64,000 nucleotides of DNA, taken from Streptomyces sp. A 4/2 (GTDB lineage: Bacteria; Actinomycetota; Actinomycetes; Streptomycetales; Streptomycetaceae). A program made the position numbers and the translations under genes. Positions 16,022 through 24,648 of the stretch are shown here, piece by piece. A model generated the notes under the pieces. It did no database searches. It had not been told where the DNA came from and worked only from the letters and a program-made list of their open reading frames with translations. The DNA lies in assembly GCF_940670765.1 (NCBI RefSeq), contig NZ_CALNVW010000020.1:124001-188000 (forward strand). Direction: 5' to 3'. Every line of letters starts with the position of its first letter. Positions within the stretch are counted from its first letter, which is position 1.

Positions 16022-16115
16022 GGGTGGGAGGGTACCCAGCGCCGGGGCAGTGAGAGCAGTGATACGTGCCGTCCGGGCCCTGAATCATGACGGCCCCGCA
16101 TCTTGAGCAATTCAT
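15948..16115 (-). CDS. 55-aa zinc-ribbon protein overlapping the next
   Basis: Starts at ATG 16115 behind a strong GGAGG site. The ribbon reads CSRCGAVMIQGPDGTYHCSHC, the same CxxC-DG-Y-CxxC pattern as the protein from 16021. The C-terminal third (ending RSRHRDHP) overlaps that gene by 74 bases in another frame and has arginine-rich, low-information sequence, so a frameshift or read-on tail is possible. Small but with good start signal and conserved metal ligands. Confidence 0.5.
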   Translation of the reverse strand: MNCSRCGAVMIQGPDGTYHCSHCPGAGYPPTHDREATPVATGTRPAPRSRHRDHP

Positions 16116-16282
16116 GCTTGCCCCCCTCCGTCGCCGTACGGACAGGGTGCTGCGCGGCGGATGCCCGTACAAGGCTCGGGCACCATCAGCCCTCCTGCGG
16201 TGGGGAGTCCTCGACGTAAGGTGGCCGGTCCGCCGGATCAACACCGCACACACCGACGGTCACGATCGGTGCGGTGGACAAG

Positions 16283-16852
16283 TCAGCCCGTCGCGGGCCT
16301 TCCAGCCGTCCGGAACATCTCGCCCGCCAGGGCCCGGAACGTCTCTTCGGGGTCCCGTCCGTCCAGCGGGCCGTCAAGGTTGTGGGAGAGCAGCAGCGTC
16401 GCGAAGCCGTGAGCCATGGACCAGGCCGCCATGAAGCCGATGGCCGGATCGTCACTGCGGCCTTCCACAGCCGTACCGAGACGACTCCGCGTCCGCTCGC
16501 GGGCCGCGAGGAGCTCCGGGTCGTCGGGGCGCAGGAGTTCCGGGCGGAACATGACCTGGAAGTGCGCCGGGTGCGCGGCGGCGAAGCGCACGTATCGGAT
16601 ACCCAGGTCGCGCAGGTCCTCCGCCTCCGCCAGGGCGGCGGACAGGAGGTCGTACCCCTCGATGGCGATGGCGGTGAGAAGGCCCGCACGGTCCTTGAAG
16701 TGGTGTGCTGGTGCGGCATGGGAGACCTGCGCGCGGCGGGCGAGGTCACGCAGGGACAGGGCCGACGGCCCTTCAGAGGCAATCACGTGAAGGGCTGCGG
16801 TGAGTACGGCCCGCCGCAAGTCACCGTGGTGGTACGCGCGTTCGGTGGTCAT
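16283..16852 (-). CDS. TetR family transcriptional regulator
   Basis: 189 residues. The N-terminal helix-turn-helix is YHHGDLRRAVLTAALHVI then LSLRDLARRAQVSHAAPAHHF; the HHGDLR opening is the group with a WHG-type C-terminal domain (HPAHFQVMFRPELL). It is divergent from the SCO6745-family gene, with a 105-bp shared promoter region containing two CAATCT copies, and most likely represses that gene and itself. The start at 16852 has only a weak ribosome site. Confidence 0.87.
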   Translation of the reverse strand: MTTERAYHHGDLRRAVLTAALHVIASEGPSALSLRDLARRAQVSHAAPAHHFKDRAGLLTAIAIEGYDLLSAALAEAEDLRDLGIRYVRFAAAHPAHFQVMFRPELLRPDDPELLAARERTRSRLGTAVEGRSDDPAIGFMAAWSMAHGFATLLLSHNLDGPLDGRDPEETFRALAGEMFRTAGRPATG

Positions 16853-16879
16853 GACGAGCAGGCTAGCGCAATCTAGGCA

Positions 16880-16908
16880 TTGACTAAATCCCCTGTCGGA
16901 TGCAATCT
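16880..16908 (+). promoter_or_regulatory. Sigma70-like promoter for SCO6745-family gene
   Basis: TTGACT (16880-16885) and CAATCT (16903-16908) are 17 bp apart, about 50 bases before the ATG at 16958. CAATCT also occurs at 16869-16874, so a direct repeat spans the region and may be the TetR operator. Confidence 0.45.
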
Positions 16909-16957
16909 GGTCAGCGTCAAGATGAAGGTGTCGCGGAGAGCGGAACGAGGAGCCGGT

Positions 16958-17824
16958 ATGGGTGATGACGAAGGACGCGTGCGGCAGATGTGGCACCTCC
17001 TGGAGCCCCTGCACGCCGTCGTCTACTACGCGCCGCAGGTCTTCGAGGAGGCCGAGTCACTCGGTTACGACACCGGCGAGCGCTGGCCGAGCTACTTCGC
17101 CTTACGGGCGGCGCCACTCGGGGCCGTCGGCTCCCGCCAGGTGGCCTCCGCGTTCTACAGCTTCAGCCCGCGCATGGTCGCCGAGCACGCCCCGGCCGCC
17201 TGGGACATTGCCGCACCGCGCGAGGTGATCGCGGCCCGGACGCGCGGCGTCGACCGGGCGTACCGCGCACTCCTCGGCGAGCGGACGGACAGTCCCGATC
17301 TCGCCGAGGCCGCCGCGCTCGCCCGCCGGGCAGCGGAGGCCGCGCGCACCGAGGGCCGCCCGCTCGCCGCCGCCAACGCCGAACTGCCCTGGCCCGGGGA
17401 GCCGCACCTCGTGCTGTGGCAGGCCGCGACCATCCTGCGCGAACACCGCGGCGACGGCCATCTCGCCGCCCTCCTGACCGCAGGCCTCGATTCCGTGGAA
17501 GCGCTGGTGTCCTTCGCCTCGATCGGCGCCGCGCCGGTCGGCGTTTTCGCCAGCCGCGGCTGGAACGAGCACGAATGGGCTGCCGCCGGTGAGCGGCTCC
17601 TCGCCCGCGGTCTGCTGAACGCCGACGGCGCCGCGACCGACGCGGGCCGCGCCCTGCGCGCCGAGGTCGAGCGCCTTACCGACGAACTCGCCGCTCACCC
17701 CTGGCAGGAACTCGGCGCCGAGAACACCGCACGGCTCGCCGAACTCCTCGGCCCCCTCTGGCTGGAGGTCCTCGGCTCAGGACTGCTGCCCCGTGAGACC
17801 ACGCTCGGTATCGGGAAGGTCTGA
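16958..17824 (+). CDS. SCO6745 family helical protein
   Basis: 288 residues matching the widespread actinobacterial SCO6745 group: WHLLEPLHAVVYYAPQVFEEAESLG near the N-terminus, AFYSFSPRMVAEHAPAAWD, and a C-terminal winged-helix-like part (RGWNEHEWAAAGERLLARGLLNADG). Members often sit beside regulators; no reaction is established. The ATG at 16958 follows GAGGAG. Codon 49 (17102-17104) is the rare leucine codon TTA, so translation may depend on the bldA tRNA. Divergent from a TetR gene. Confidence 0.8.
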   Translation: MGDDEGRVRQMWHLLEPLHAVVYYAPQVFEEAESLGYDTGERWPSYFALRAAPLGAVGSRQVASAFYSFSPRMVAEHAPAAWDIAAPREVIAARTRGVDRAYRALLGERTDSPDLAEAAALARRAAEAARTEGRPLAAANAELPWPGEPHLVLWQAATILREHRGDGHLAALLTAGLDSVEALVSFASIGAAPVGVFASRGWNEHEWAAAGERLLARGLLNADGAATDAGRALRAEVERLTDELAAHPWQELGAENTARLAELLGPLWLEVLGSGLLPRETTLGIGKV

Positions 17825-18012
17825 GATCTCCTGCCGTGCGGTGATCTCGTCGCGGCCGGCCGGCCCTCCGGAGGATTCGAAGCACCTGTGTGTCGGCCGC
17901 CCGGGCGGTTCACGAGCGCTACGGACGGACGGGTGAACACTCACGACCGCGAGCGTCCGGTCGCCACGCACGGCGGGTGGAATGCGCCGCCGGACCAAGC
18001 GGGCGACGCCGG

Positions 18013-18042
18013 GCGGGCCCCGCCAGGAGTAACGGGGCCCGC
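18013..18042. terminator. Perfect 10-bp stem-loop terminator
   Basis: GCGGGCCCCG (18013-18022) and CGGGGCCCGC (18033-18042) pair around 10 bases, 12 bases after the csbD-like stop on the minus strand. It could also serve the convergent SCO6745-family gene. Confidence 0.75.
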
Positions 18043-18054
18043 GGGAACGGCGCC

Positions 18055-18240
18055 TCAGCCGTCGTTCTGCATGGAGTCCTTCATGCCCTTGGCTCGGTCC
18101 CTGGCCTCGTCAACAGCGCCCTTGACCTTGCCCTTCGCCTGATCGGTCTTGCCCTCGGCCTCTTGACGGCGGTCGCCGGTGACCTTCCCGGTCATCTCCT
18201 TGGCTTTTCCTTTGGCCTTGTCCATCGGGCTGTCGCTCAC
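18055..18240 (-). CDS. CsbD family stress-response protein
   Basis: A 61-residue lysine- and glutamate-rich hydrophilic protein: MDKAKGKAKEMTGKVTGDRR, then QAKGKVKGAVDEARDRAKG, the CsbD signature. Such proteins accumulate in general stress under sigma-B-like factors; their biochemical role is unknown. The GTG at 18240 (GAGGAG 6 bases upstream) is preferred over the internal Met 5 codons later. A stem-loop follows directly. Confidence 0.85.
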   Translation of the reverse strand: MSDSPMDKAKGKAKEMTGKVTGDRRQEAEGKTDQAKGKVKGAVDEARDRAKGMKDSMQNDG

Positions 18241-18535
18241 TGGAGCTCCTCGGTGGGGCGAATAGAGACGACCCCAAACTAAGACATGTACGACATGCGC
18301 GCCTGGCGGGCGAACCGCCTCCGACGGGCAGCGATTCCTCCTCGCCCCTGCGGCAGGCAACGCCACGGCCGCGAGGCCGCCGCCCCATGTCTCTCCTTCG
18401 GCCGTACCTGCCCCGACGGCGGCGTGAGAGCGCTGGGGCGCGGTGGCCGAGGTTCACCCACTGGACATGGTCCTGCCGTGCGCCGGGGAACTCGCCGAGG
18501 ACATGGCCGCGGCCGACCTCGCCTACCAGAGCTGA

Positions 18536-18760
18536 GCTCACCTCGCCCAGCGCCCCGTCGGCACCGATCCGCACACCCGAGGAGGTGCGTACGTCGGTGC
18601 CGGTGGGCGAAACAACGCGTACGTCGTACCGGGCGCCATAGGTGTTGGCGGTCGTGAACACCTCCGCGGGGCCGGTGACGTCCAGCAGTTGCACGCCGTC
18701 GAAAGCCACCACGACGACCACCACCCGGTCCGACGGTGAGCGGGTGGCTAGTCGGCCCAC
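18536..18760 (-). pseudogene. GlxA/AraC-type regulator N-terminal fragment
   Basis: From 18760 the minus strand reads VVVVVVAFDGVQLLDVTGPAEVF, then ANTYGARYDVRVVSPTG, the opening of the DJ-1/PfpI domain in GlxA-type AraC regulators. After about 75 codons the similarity ends at GALGEVSSA; the nucleophile elbow and the AraC DNA-binding domain are missing. The plus strand just beyond (18442-18535) carries another high-GC3 scrap ending ADLAYQS, so this junction looks like fused debris. Confidence 0.6.
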
Positions 18761-19392
18761 GGGGAGTCCAGGATGGTGCGTACGAAGTCACCACGCCGGA
18801 ATCCGGGTACGTAGTGGGCGAGCACGTCGGCCTTGACGTTGCCGAACGTGGTCTGCGGCTTGGACCGGATCCCGTCGGTGAAGGCCTCCAGGATGCGTCC
18901 CTTGAAGCCTGGGCGCGGGTGCAGGGCGATGACCGCGGCGCGGTCCGTCTCGTCGAGGTCGTCGTAGCCGATCCCGAGGACGTCGTACTCCACACCCGCC
19001 GTCAACAGCGCCACCTCCGGCTCCATGAACTCGGGGATGCCCGGGGTGGTGTGCAGGGCAATGGCGGTCCATACCCGTCGGATGCTGGCCTCCGGCAACC
19101 GGTGGCCCTGCAGGAAGCGGCGGGCTTCATCGGCGCTGTCCACCTCGAAGCGTCGCCCGCTCTCGTGGAAGGGTTCGCTCAGGCCCAGGTCGTGGAACAT
19201 GGCCACGATGTACAGGAGTTCCGGGTCGTGGCTGAGGTCCCGGTTGCGCCCCTGGAGGCTGCCGAAGAAGTAGACACGGCGTGAGTGGTGGTAGATCAGT
19301 TCGCTGGTGCTGTCCCGTACGAGTTCGGTCGCCTCCCGCGCGAGCTTCGTGTCCGGCACACGCACCCCTGCCAGTACGGACGAGTTGTCCAT
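18748..19392 (-). CDS. HD domain hydrolase (cyanamide hydratase-like)
   Basis: 214 residues. The metal-binding set of an HD fold is visible: ELIYHHSRRVYFFG (first His), ELLYIVAMFHDLGLSE (the HD pair), then WTAIALHTTPGIPEF and the acidic YDDLDETD helix. This order is typical of the cyanamide hydratase / small HD phosphohydrolase group. The substrate is uncertain. The Met at 19392 is chosen; a GTG 4 codons earlier (19404) has a better ribosome site (AAGGA). Its 3' end overlaps the GlxA remnant slightly. Confidence 0.8.
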   Translation of the reverse strand: MDNSSVLAGVRVPDTKLAREATELVRDSTSELIYHHSRRVYFFGSLQGRNRDLSHDPELLYIVAMFHDLGLSEPFHESGRRFEVDSADEARRFLQGHRLPEASIRRVWTAIALHTTPGIPEFMEPEVALLTAGVEYDVLGIGYDDLDETDRAAVIALHPRPGFKGRILEAFTDGIRSKPQTTFGNVKADVLAHYVPGFRRGDFVRTILDSPWAD

Positions 19393-19907
19393 CACCGCAA
19401 TCACCCGGTCCTTCGGTGTGCCGGTCCCTCCGGCAACAGCTCCAGTCTCGGATTCGCCGGATCGCCGCGCCATCGCTGTGAGGCCAGAGATCCCACAGAT
19501 ACGGACACTCCTGGGCGAGGCCGCAGATGCCCGTACGGGTTCCACCTGCGAGGGGGGCCAGCGGCCGTCACACCGCCCCCGGTGGGGCCGCCGCGGGCCG
19601 TCCACGGTCCGGCACCCGTCCAGCGCGGCGACGCTGCGGGCCGGGCCCGGACAGCCCCGGCCCGGCGGAATCGGCGCCACCGCACCCGCCGTCGCACAAC
19701 GGCACCCGCACCGCGCCGAGAGCGTCCATGACATCGACAGCCCAACAGCCTTGAGACGACCGGCCTGTTGCCCCTGCCGCCCGACGGCCCGCCCGTGGCC
19801 GCCGCACCCGCTGGCGACGACCGGGCAGGCCTGGGCCGGTTCCTCGCGGCGGAGCCCGTCCGGGCAGGCCGGGCTCCGCGTGCGTCCATGCGGCTCTGCG
19901 CCAGGTG
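19393..19907. other. Gene-free stretch between HD protein and fabV genes
   Basis: About 500 bases of very GC-rich sequence. All frames give arginine/proline-rich text with no family resemblance. I see no promoter-like or strong dyad element that I would defend. Confidence 0.4.
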
Positions 19908-21122
19908 TCAGAGAGTGGTGGGGTGGGGCCACGGGATGTCGGTCTCGATCGGTGCGGTGTAGTCGATGCCGGGCACCGCGAAGCCGTACAGCTGATGGAC
20001 CTGCTCGCGGAACCAGTCGAGGTCCGCGAGCCCGGCGATGTCCGTGGTGGTGGCTGCCTGCCAGCGTTCGGCGACCTCGGCCTGCACGTCGGGGGCCAGT
20101 TCCCAGGTGTCCAGACGTACGCGCCCCTCGTCGTCCAGGTCGAGGGCAGCGGCGCCCGTGAGCTGGTCCCACAGGGCGGTCAGCTGGCCGATCGGGGGCA
20201 CCATGCGGTCTCCGAGAACACCGCGCAGCAGCCCGGCGTAGAGGGCGATTCCGGGGATCGCCGTGGACGACTGGGTGACGGCGGCCCCGTTCACGGATGT
20301 CACAGCGCGGCCCCCGCACTCCTCTGCCAGCAGTTCGTCGAGGTCGCGGGCGGTCTGTTCCAGATCGGCCTTGGCCGCGCCGATGGTGCCCTGCCGGTAC
20401 AACCCGGCGGTGAGAGGCGAGCCGATGTACGACAGCGCGGCCGTGGTGAAGCCGTCGGCAAGGAGGCCGCGGCCGGTGAGGTGGTCGATCCACCGGCGCC
20501 AGTCGGCTCCGCCCATCACGGCGACCGTCTGCTCGATGTCGTCGCCGTCGGCGGCTGCGGTCTCGACGATCGCCACCTCGGCTGTCCCGTTGTCGTCGAA
20601 CGACAGCGACTTGGTGCGGTACGCCTCACCTATCGGCTTGAGGACCGAGGCGTACTTCCTGCCGGTGTCGGGATCGGTCCGGCGCGGGGCAGCGACGGAG
20701 TAGATCAGGTAGTCGATCTTCCCACCGAACCGTTCGGTGACGAGGTCTGCGACGGTGTCCTTCATCCCGTCGGAGAAGGCATCACCGTTGAGGAACACGA
20801 AGTCGCGGTCGTGCTTCGCCGCCAGTTCGGCGGTGGCCGCGGTTCGGTACCAGCCCGCGGTACCCGTACGCCGGTCGGGGCCCTTCTCGAAACACACCCC
20901 GATACCCCGGACACCGGTATGCGCGAGCCCGGCGACAGTGGCCGCCAGCCCGTACCCGGCCGAGGACCCGATGACCAGCGCCACCGGCGCCACCGCGCCG
21001 AGACTCGGCACAGTGGCCGGCACGGCGTCCCACATGTCTCCGACGAGGCGCGCACAGCCCGACGGGTGGGAGTCGAGGAACAGGAATCCGCGGTTGCGAG
21101 GGGCGATGACTCGTTCACTCAT
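19908..21122 (-). CDS. fabV: Trans-2-enoyl-ACP/CoA reductase FabV
   Basis: 404 residues, full FabV length. The N-terminus RNRGFLFLDSHPSGC, the cofactor-site loop GSSAGYGLA (residues about 52-60), VFLNGDAFSD, and the catalytic Tyr242-x8-Lys251 in LYRQGTIGAAK identify it. FabV reduces the enoyl double bond with NADH in fatty-acid elongation and is insensitive to triclosan compared with FabI. In the FabV enzymes I recall the active-site lysine is followed by a second one; here the next residue is Ala. Its ATG overlaps the stop of an upstream ORF that ends like an acyl carrier protein. Streptomyces normally uses FabI, so this is probably an extra enzyme. Confidence 0.9.
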   Translation of the reverse strand: MSERVIAPRNRGFLFLDSHPSGCARLVGDMWDAVPATVPSLGAVAPVALVIGSSAGYGLAATVAGLAHTGVRGIGVCFEKGPDRRTGTAGWYRTAATAELAAKHDRDFVFLNGDAFSDGMKDTVADLVTERFGGKIDYLIYSVAAPRRTDPDTGRKYASVLKPIGEAYRTKSLSFDDNGTAEVAIVETAAADGDDIEQTVAVMGGADWRRWIDHLTGRGLLADGFTTAALSYIGSPLTAGLYRQGTIGAAKADLEQTARDLDELLAEECGGRAVTSVNGAAVTQSSTAIPGIALYAGLLRGVLGDRMVPPIGQLTALWDQLTGAAALDLDDEGRVRLDTWELAPDVQAEVAERWQAATTTDIAGLADLDWFREQVHQLYGFAVPGIDYTAPIETDIPWPHPTTL

Positions 21123-21290
21123 GAGGCTTCCTTGCAGGCCGAAGTGTCCGCCGCGGAAGGCGACGGGAGACCACTGATTCCTGCAAGTCTCCGACGGTCC
21201 GTACCCGGGCAGTCAGCTCATCGGGGACAGTAATGCCCAGGCGCACTTGGAGGGTTTCCACGACTGCGGAGACCGAACCGGGCCGACTGG
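21115..21290 (-). pseudogene. Acyl carrier protein relic coupled to fabV
   Basis: The frame ending at 21115 reads GSVSAVVETLQVRLGITVPDELT, then TVGDLQESVV, matching helices II-IV of an acyl carrier protein (the Ser of GSV would be the phosphopantetheine site; DSL is normal). Helix I and a credible start are missing and the spacing after the Ser is two residues short. The ORF stop overlaps the fabV start as ATGAGTGA, so the ACP and fabV were once, or still are, translated together. Confidence 0.5.
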
Positions 21291-21461
21291 CCGCGAAGTT
21301 CCCGCTGGTCCACGGTGGTCGTCCAGCAGGCCGGGCGTACGCCCGTCGCGTCCCTCTTCGCGCTCCGCCGAATGCCGTAACGGTCGCTGGGAAGCGCTCG
21401 CCATGATCAATAACCTGACGCCCGGACCGACACGGGGACACGGCACATCTCCGACATCTCG

Positions 21462-21737
21462 GTGACCAACTCCGGCCGGATCCTTGCGAGTTCGGCAGCC
21501 GATGCCGGTGACGACGGCCCGTTCGACTCCGCGGTGAGCGATGCCGGGCGGGTGACCGTGTCGGCTGCCGGCCGGGTCCGGGTGACGCTCGCGGCGCACC
21601 CGACCGTGCTCGGGACTTTCCCGCAGTACAAGATCGAAGGAGTGGAGTGCCTGCCCGGGTCCACCGACGCCGTCCTGGGCACCGACGACGAGAACCTCGG
21701 CGGATTCCTGCGGACCATGCCGTTCTGCGAAGCCTGA
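21462..21737 (+). CDS. Possible 91-aa protein of unknown function
   Basis: An open frame with strongly G/C third positions, from a GTG without a clear ribosome site. Its C-terminal half (GRVRVTLAAHPTVLGTFPQY, ending MPFCEA) looks protein-like, but I recognise no family. The in-frame stop upstream is only 17 codons before the GTG. It may be a fragment of a longer lost gene. Confidence 0.3.
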   Translation: MTNSGRILASSAADAGDDGPFDSAVSDAGRVTVSAAGRVRVTLAAHPTVLGTFPQYKIEGVECLPGSTDAVLGTDDENLGGFLRTMPFCEA

Positions 21738-22078
21738 CCCGGGTCGCCGTAGGCAGCCCGCACCGAAACGGTGGAGGTCGGCCGGCTGATTCGGGGGCCG
21801 CGTGACGTGGCGTCGGTCTCCAAGGGCCCGATGGGGGTAGTGGAGACCGGCGTTGCGCGCCAGAACAGTGCCATGTCAGGCCCCCGCCGTCCGCTCGGCG
21901 GGCACGACCGGGGCCTGACGTGGCTGTCGCGGCTTGCCTTGTCCGTCCCCGGGATCGCGTCGAAGCATGGCATCCGGCGCACCGGAACAACCTGAAGCCG
22001 CCTGGGCGGACAGCGGTGGTGCCTGACCGGGCGGAGCGACACAATGCCGGGTCACCGCGGGGTACACCTGCCGGAACC
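21738..22078. other. Gene-free stretch after MFS gene
   Basis: 341 bases between a weak plus-strand ORF and the 3' end of the minus-strand MFS gene. No frame resembles a known family, and no clear terminator was found. Confidence 0.35.
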
Positions 22079-23287
22079 TCACAGGTCCAGGCCGTCGGCG
22101 CCGGCGGAAACGGGCTGCTTGCTGATCCCGAAACGGGCGAGGCCGGATGCGGCCGCCATCGAAGCAGCCGCGACGACGAGCACCGTCCCTGAGCCGAACG
22201 CCCGGGAGACCAGGCCGGTGACCGCGGCGCCCACGGCTCCCCCGAGCGACATGAACGAACTGATCCAGGACTGCGTCTCAGCTGCCATGTTCGCCGGGGA
22301 CAGATCGCCCGCGGTGGCGAAGAGGGCTACGAACGTCGGGCCGAGGGCGAGGCCCATGACCGCTGCTGCCGCCACGAGCAGACCCCCACCACCTTGACTG
22401 GCCGCGGCGACAAGGAGCGTCCCGAAGCACAGAGCGGTCAGGGTCACCGGCAGTCCGGCCCGGCCGGCCCAGACAGGCGGCAGCGCGCCCAGGACCAGGC
22501 CGCCTACGACGCTCCCGACCGCCATGCCGCTCAGCAGTACGCCGCTCATCATGGGCGAGCTGTGTTCCTGGGCCCAGGCCGGGAAGGCCAGTTCGACCGC
22601 TCGGACCGCGAGAAAGAACAGCACTGCCGCGGTCATCGTGTGCCTGAGCGGGACGCTGCGCAGCGGTCCCATCCAGTCACGCGCGGCGGGCTGCTGATTC
22701 CGTTGCTGAGGAACGTGGCGCGAGAGCAGCAGAAGCGTCGCACTCGTGCTCAGCAGGGCCGAGGCTGCCAGGCCCGCCCACGGGGCGACGGCGGTCACCA
22801 GGAACGCCGCGAGCGTAGGACCGGCGACGAAGCCGACGTCGGTCAGGACTGCATCGAGTGACAGGACGGTGGTCCGCAGATCACCTGTTGCCAGCGAGCG
22901 CCACATGAGCCGGGTGACGATCTGGACGGGCGGGGCCGAGATCCCTGCGACCGTGGCGCAGGCCGCCGTCGCGGAGAACGAACCGCGAGCTCCTTCGTTC
23001 AGCACGAGACCGGTCAGCGCCGTCAGATAGAGCAGCAGTGCGGGACACATGACCCGGGCGTAGCCGTACTTGTCCATGAGTCTGCCGCGCAACGGCAAGG
23101 TCGCACTGGCCAAGGCGGACATGGAGACGACGGCAGCTGCCCGCCCCATGCCGCGGTAGTGACTGACCTCCAGCAGGAGAGCGAGTGCAAAGATTCCGGG
23201 CTGGAGCTTTCCCGCGACCGCGGCGAACAGGGACGGGCCGAATCCCGGTAACGAGAACAGGCGCCGGTAAGCGGAAAGCAGTCTCAT
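22079..23287 (-). CDS. MFS transporter, 12 TM
   Basis: 402 residues with twelve hydrophobic segments. It starts MRLLSAYRRLFSLPGFGPSLFA, a pattern of exporter-type MFS proteins in actinobacteria, with a degenerate motif A (LPLRGRLMDKYGYARV) between helices 2 and 3 and GVLLSGMAVGSVVGGLVLGAL in the second half. No substrate can be named. The start at 23287 has GGGGGAC closely upstream. The WYL regulator lies 294 bases upstream on the same strand. Confidence 0.83.
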   Translation of the reverse strand: MRLLSAYRRLFSLPGFGPSLFAAVAGKLQPGIFALALLLEVSHYRGMGRAAAVVSMSALASATLPLRGRLMDKYGYARVMCPALLLYLTALTGLVLNEGARGSFSATAACATVAGISAPPVQIVTRLMWRSLATGDLRTTVLSLDAVLTDVGFVAGPTLAAFLVTAVAPWAGLAASALLSTSATLLLLSRHVPQQRNQQPAARDWMGPLRSVPLRHTMTAAVLFFLAVRAVELAFPAWAQEHSSPMMSGVLLSGMAVGSVVGGLVLGALPPVWAGRAGLPVTLTALCFGTLLVAAASQGGGGLLVAAAAVMGLALGPTFVALFATAGDLSPANMAAETQSWISSFMSLGGAVGAAVTGLVSRAFGSGTVLVVAAASMAAASGLARFGISKQPVSAGADGLDL

Positions 23288-23580
23288 ACGTCCCCCATGG
23301 GCCTTGCACGATTTCGTACGTCGGGCAGTCGGCTCTTTCATACCGCCCTGGATCAGTCGCCGTGAGCGAACCGGCCAGGAGGACAGCAGCAAGCCCGCAA
23401 CCGTCGCAGGTCCGGAGCGCCCGTTCCGCCGTTGATCCCGGATGGGAATGAATCTTTCGCGCCGATGTCGAGACCGGCGCGCTGACGGAAGAGGAGCGCA
23501 ACGCCGTGATGCAGGGGCACGGCGATCAGCGTGTACTTCACACCTGCGCTCCTGACCTCGCGGACGCCCTCCCGCAGACG

Positions 23581-24585
23581 TCACTCGCCTACAAGTCGGT
23601 TCCGGTGGACGGGATTCGACGTCGTTCCGCCGCCGCTCTCGTTGTCCGTGACGAGCTCCCGGGTACGGCGCAGCAATGCCTCCCGTACGTCGTCCGGGGA
23701 CAGCACCCGTAGCGGGGTGGCCAGGCTGAGCAGGTATCCGGCGAGCCCTTCCGCATCGGGGCCACCGATCTCGACGACGGTGGCGTCGGGGCTCTCCGGG
23801 CGATGGGTGCCGACCGTCGGCGGGACCAGCCGCAGCGCCTCGTCCATGGGCAACGGGAACCGGACGGTCGCACAGAGCGTGTAGACGCCGCTCGCGATGG
23901 ACCGGGAGACGAGCAGGACCGGATCGGGCGGGTCCCGGAGTTCCACCCGGTGCCCGGTCGGCCGTATCCGAGTCACCCGGTCGGCGCGGAACGTACGCCA
24001 CTCGCACCGTGCCACGTCCTGGGCGACGAAGTACCAGCGGCGCCCTGTGTGTACGAGGCGGTACGGATCGACCTCACGGGTGGTGGCCTTCCCCTCCCGG
24101 TCGCGGTACGAGAGGGAGGCGCGCTCGCTCCGGCGGCACGCGGTGGCCAGTTCCAGCAGCATGCCGGGCGCGACCTGCGGCTCGTCGGGCCTTGGGGTGT
24201 GCACGAAGGCGGCGTCCATCTCACCCAGTCGGTCCGCGATCCGCGGTGGAAGGACCTGCCGCAGTTTCAGCAGCGCCGACAGCGCGGCCTGGTCACCACC
24301 GAGCACGCCGCTGAGCGCGGCCTCGCGCAGCCCGACTGCCACAGCGAGCGCCTCTTCATCATCGAGGATCAATGGCGGTACCCGGGCCCCGGCTCTGAGG
24401 CGGTAGCCACCCCACGGCCCGGGGTCGGACTCGACTCCGTAGCCGAGTTCCCGGAGTCTCGCGATGTCCCGCCGTACCGTGCGCTCGGTGACCGCCGTCC
24501 GGTCGGCCAGTTCGCCGCAGGTCCACGACGGCCGCGCGGACAGCAGGGAGACCAGTCGCAGCAGGCGGACGGAAGTGCTGTTCAC
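23581..24585 (-). CDS. YafY-type HTH/WYL transcriptional regulator
   Basis: 334 residues. An N-terminal DeoR-like winged helix (LSARPSWTCGELADRTAVTERTVRRDIARLRELGY) is followed by the WYL domain, where SLSYRDREGKATTREVDPYRLVHTGRRWYFVAQDV contains the sensing core, and a C-terminal WCX extension. WYL domains bind nucleic-acid or nucleotide ligands. It is divergent from a VOC-family gene, and a perfect 10-bp dyad lies in the 63-bp gap, so this neighbour is the probable target. Confidence 0.9.
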   Translation of the reverse strand: MNSTSVRLLRLVSLLSARPSWTCGELADRTAVTERTVRRDIARLRELGYGVESDPGPWGGYRLRAGARVPPLILDDEEALAVAVGLREAALSGVLGGDQAALSALLKLRQVLPPRIADRLGEMDAAFVHTPRPDEPQVAPGMLLELATACRRSERASLSYRDREGKATTREVDPYRLVHTGRRWYFVAQDVARCEWRTFRADRVTRIRPTGHRVELRDPPDPVLLVSRSIASGVYTLCATVRFPLPMDEALRLVPPTVGTHRPESPDATVVEIGGPDAEGLAGYLLSLATPLRVLSPDDVREALLRRTRELVTDNESGGGTTSNPVHRNRLVGE

Positions 24586-24603
24586 ACTCCGAAGTCTCCC
24601 GCA

Positions 24604-24630
24604 TGACCAGGACCGGACCTGTCCTGGTCA
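24604..24630. promoter_or_regulatory. Operator TGACCAGGAC-N7-GTCCTGGTCA
   Basis: A perfect 10-bp inverted repeat with a 7-bp spacer, in the short gap between the divergent WYL regulator and VOC genes. Centre-to-centre spacing of the arms is about 17 bp, fitting a dimeric regulator. Assignment to the WYL protein is by position. Confidence 0.75.
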
Positions 24631-24648
24631 CGTCGTAGCTTCTCTTCC

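Noticed and set aside
18442..18535. Plus-strand high-GC3 scrap ending ADLAYQS
   Set aside because: Only about 30 codons with no recognisable family; noted as probable debris beside the GlxA remnant.
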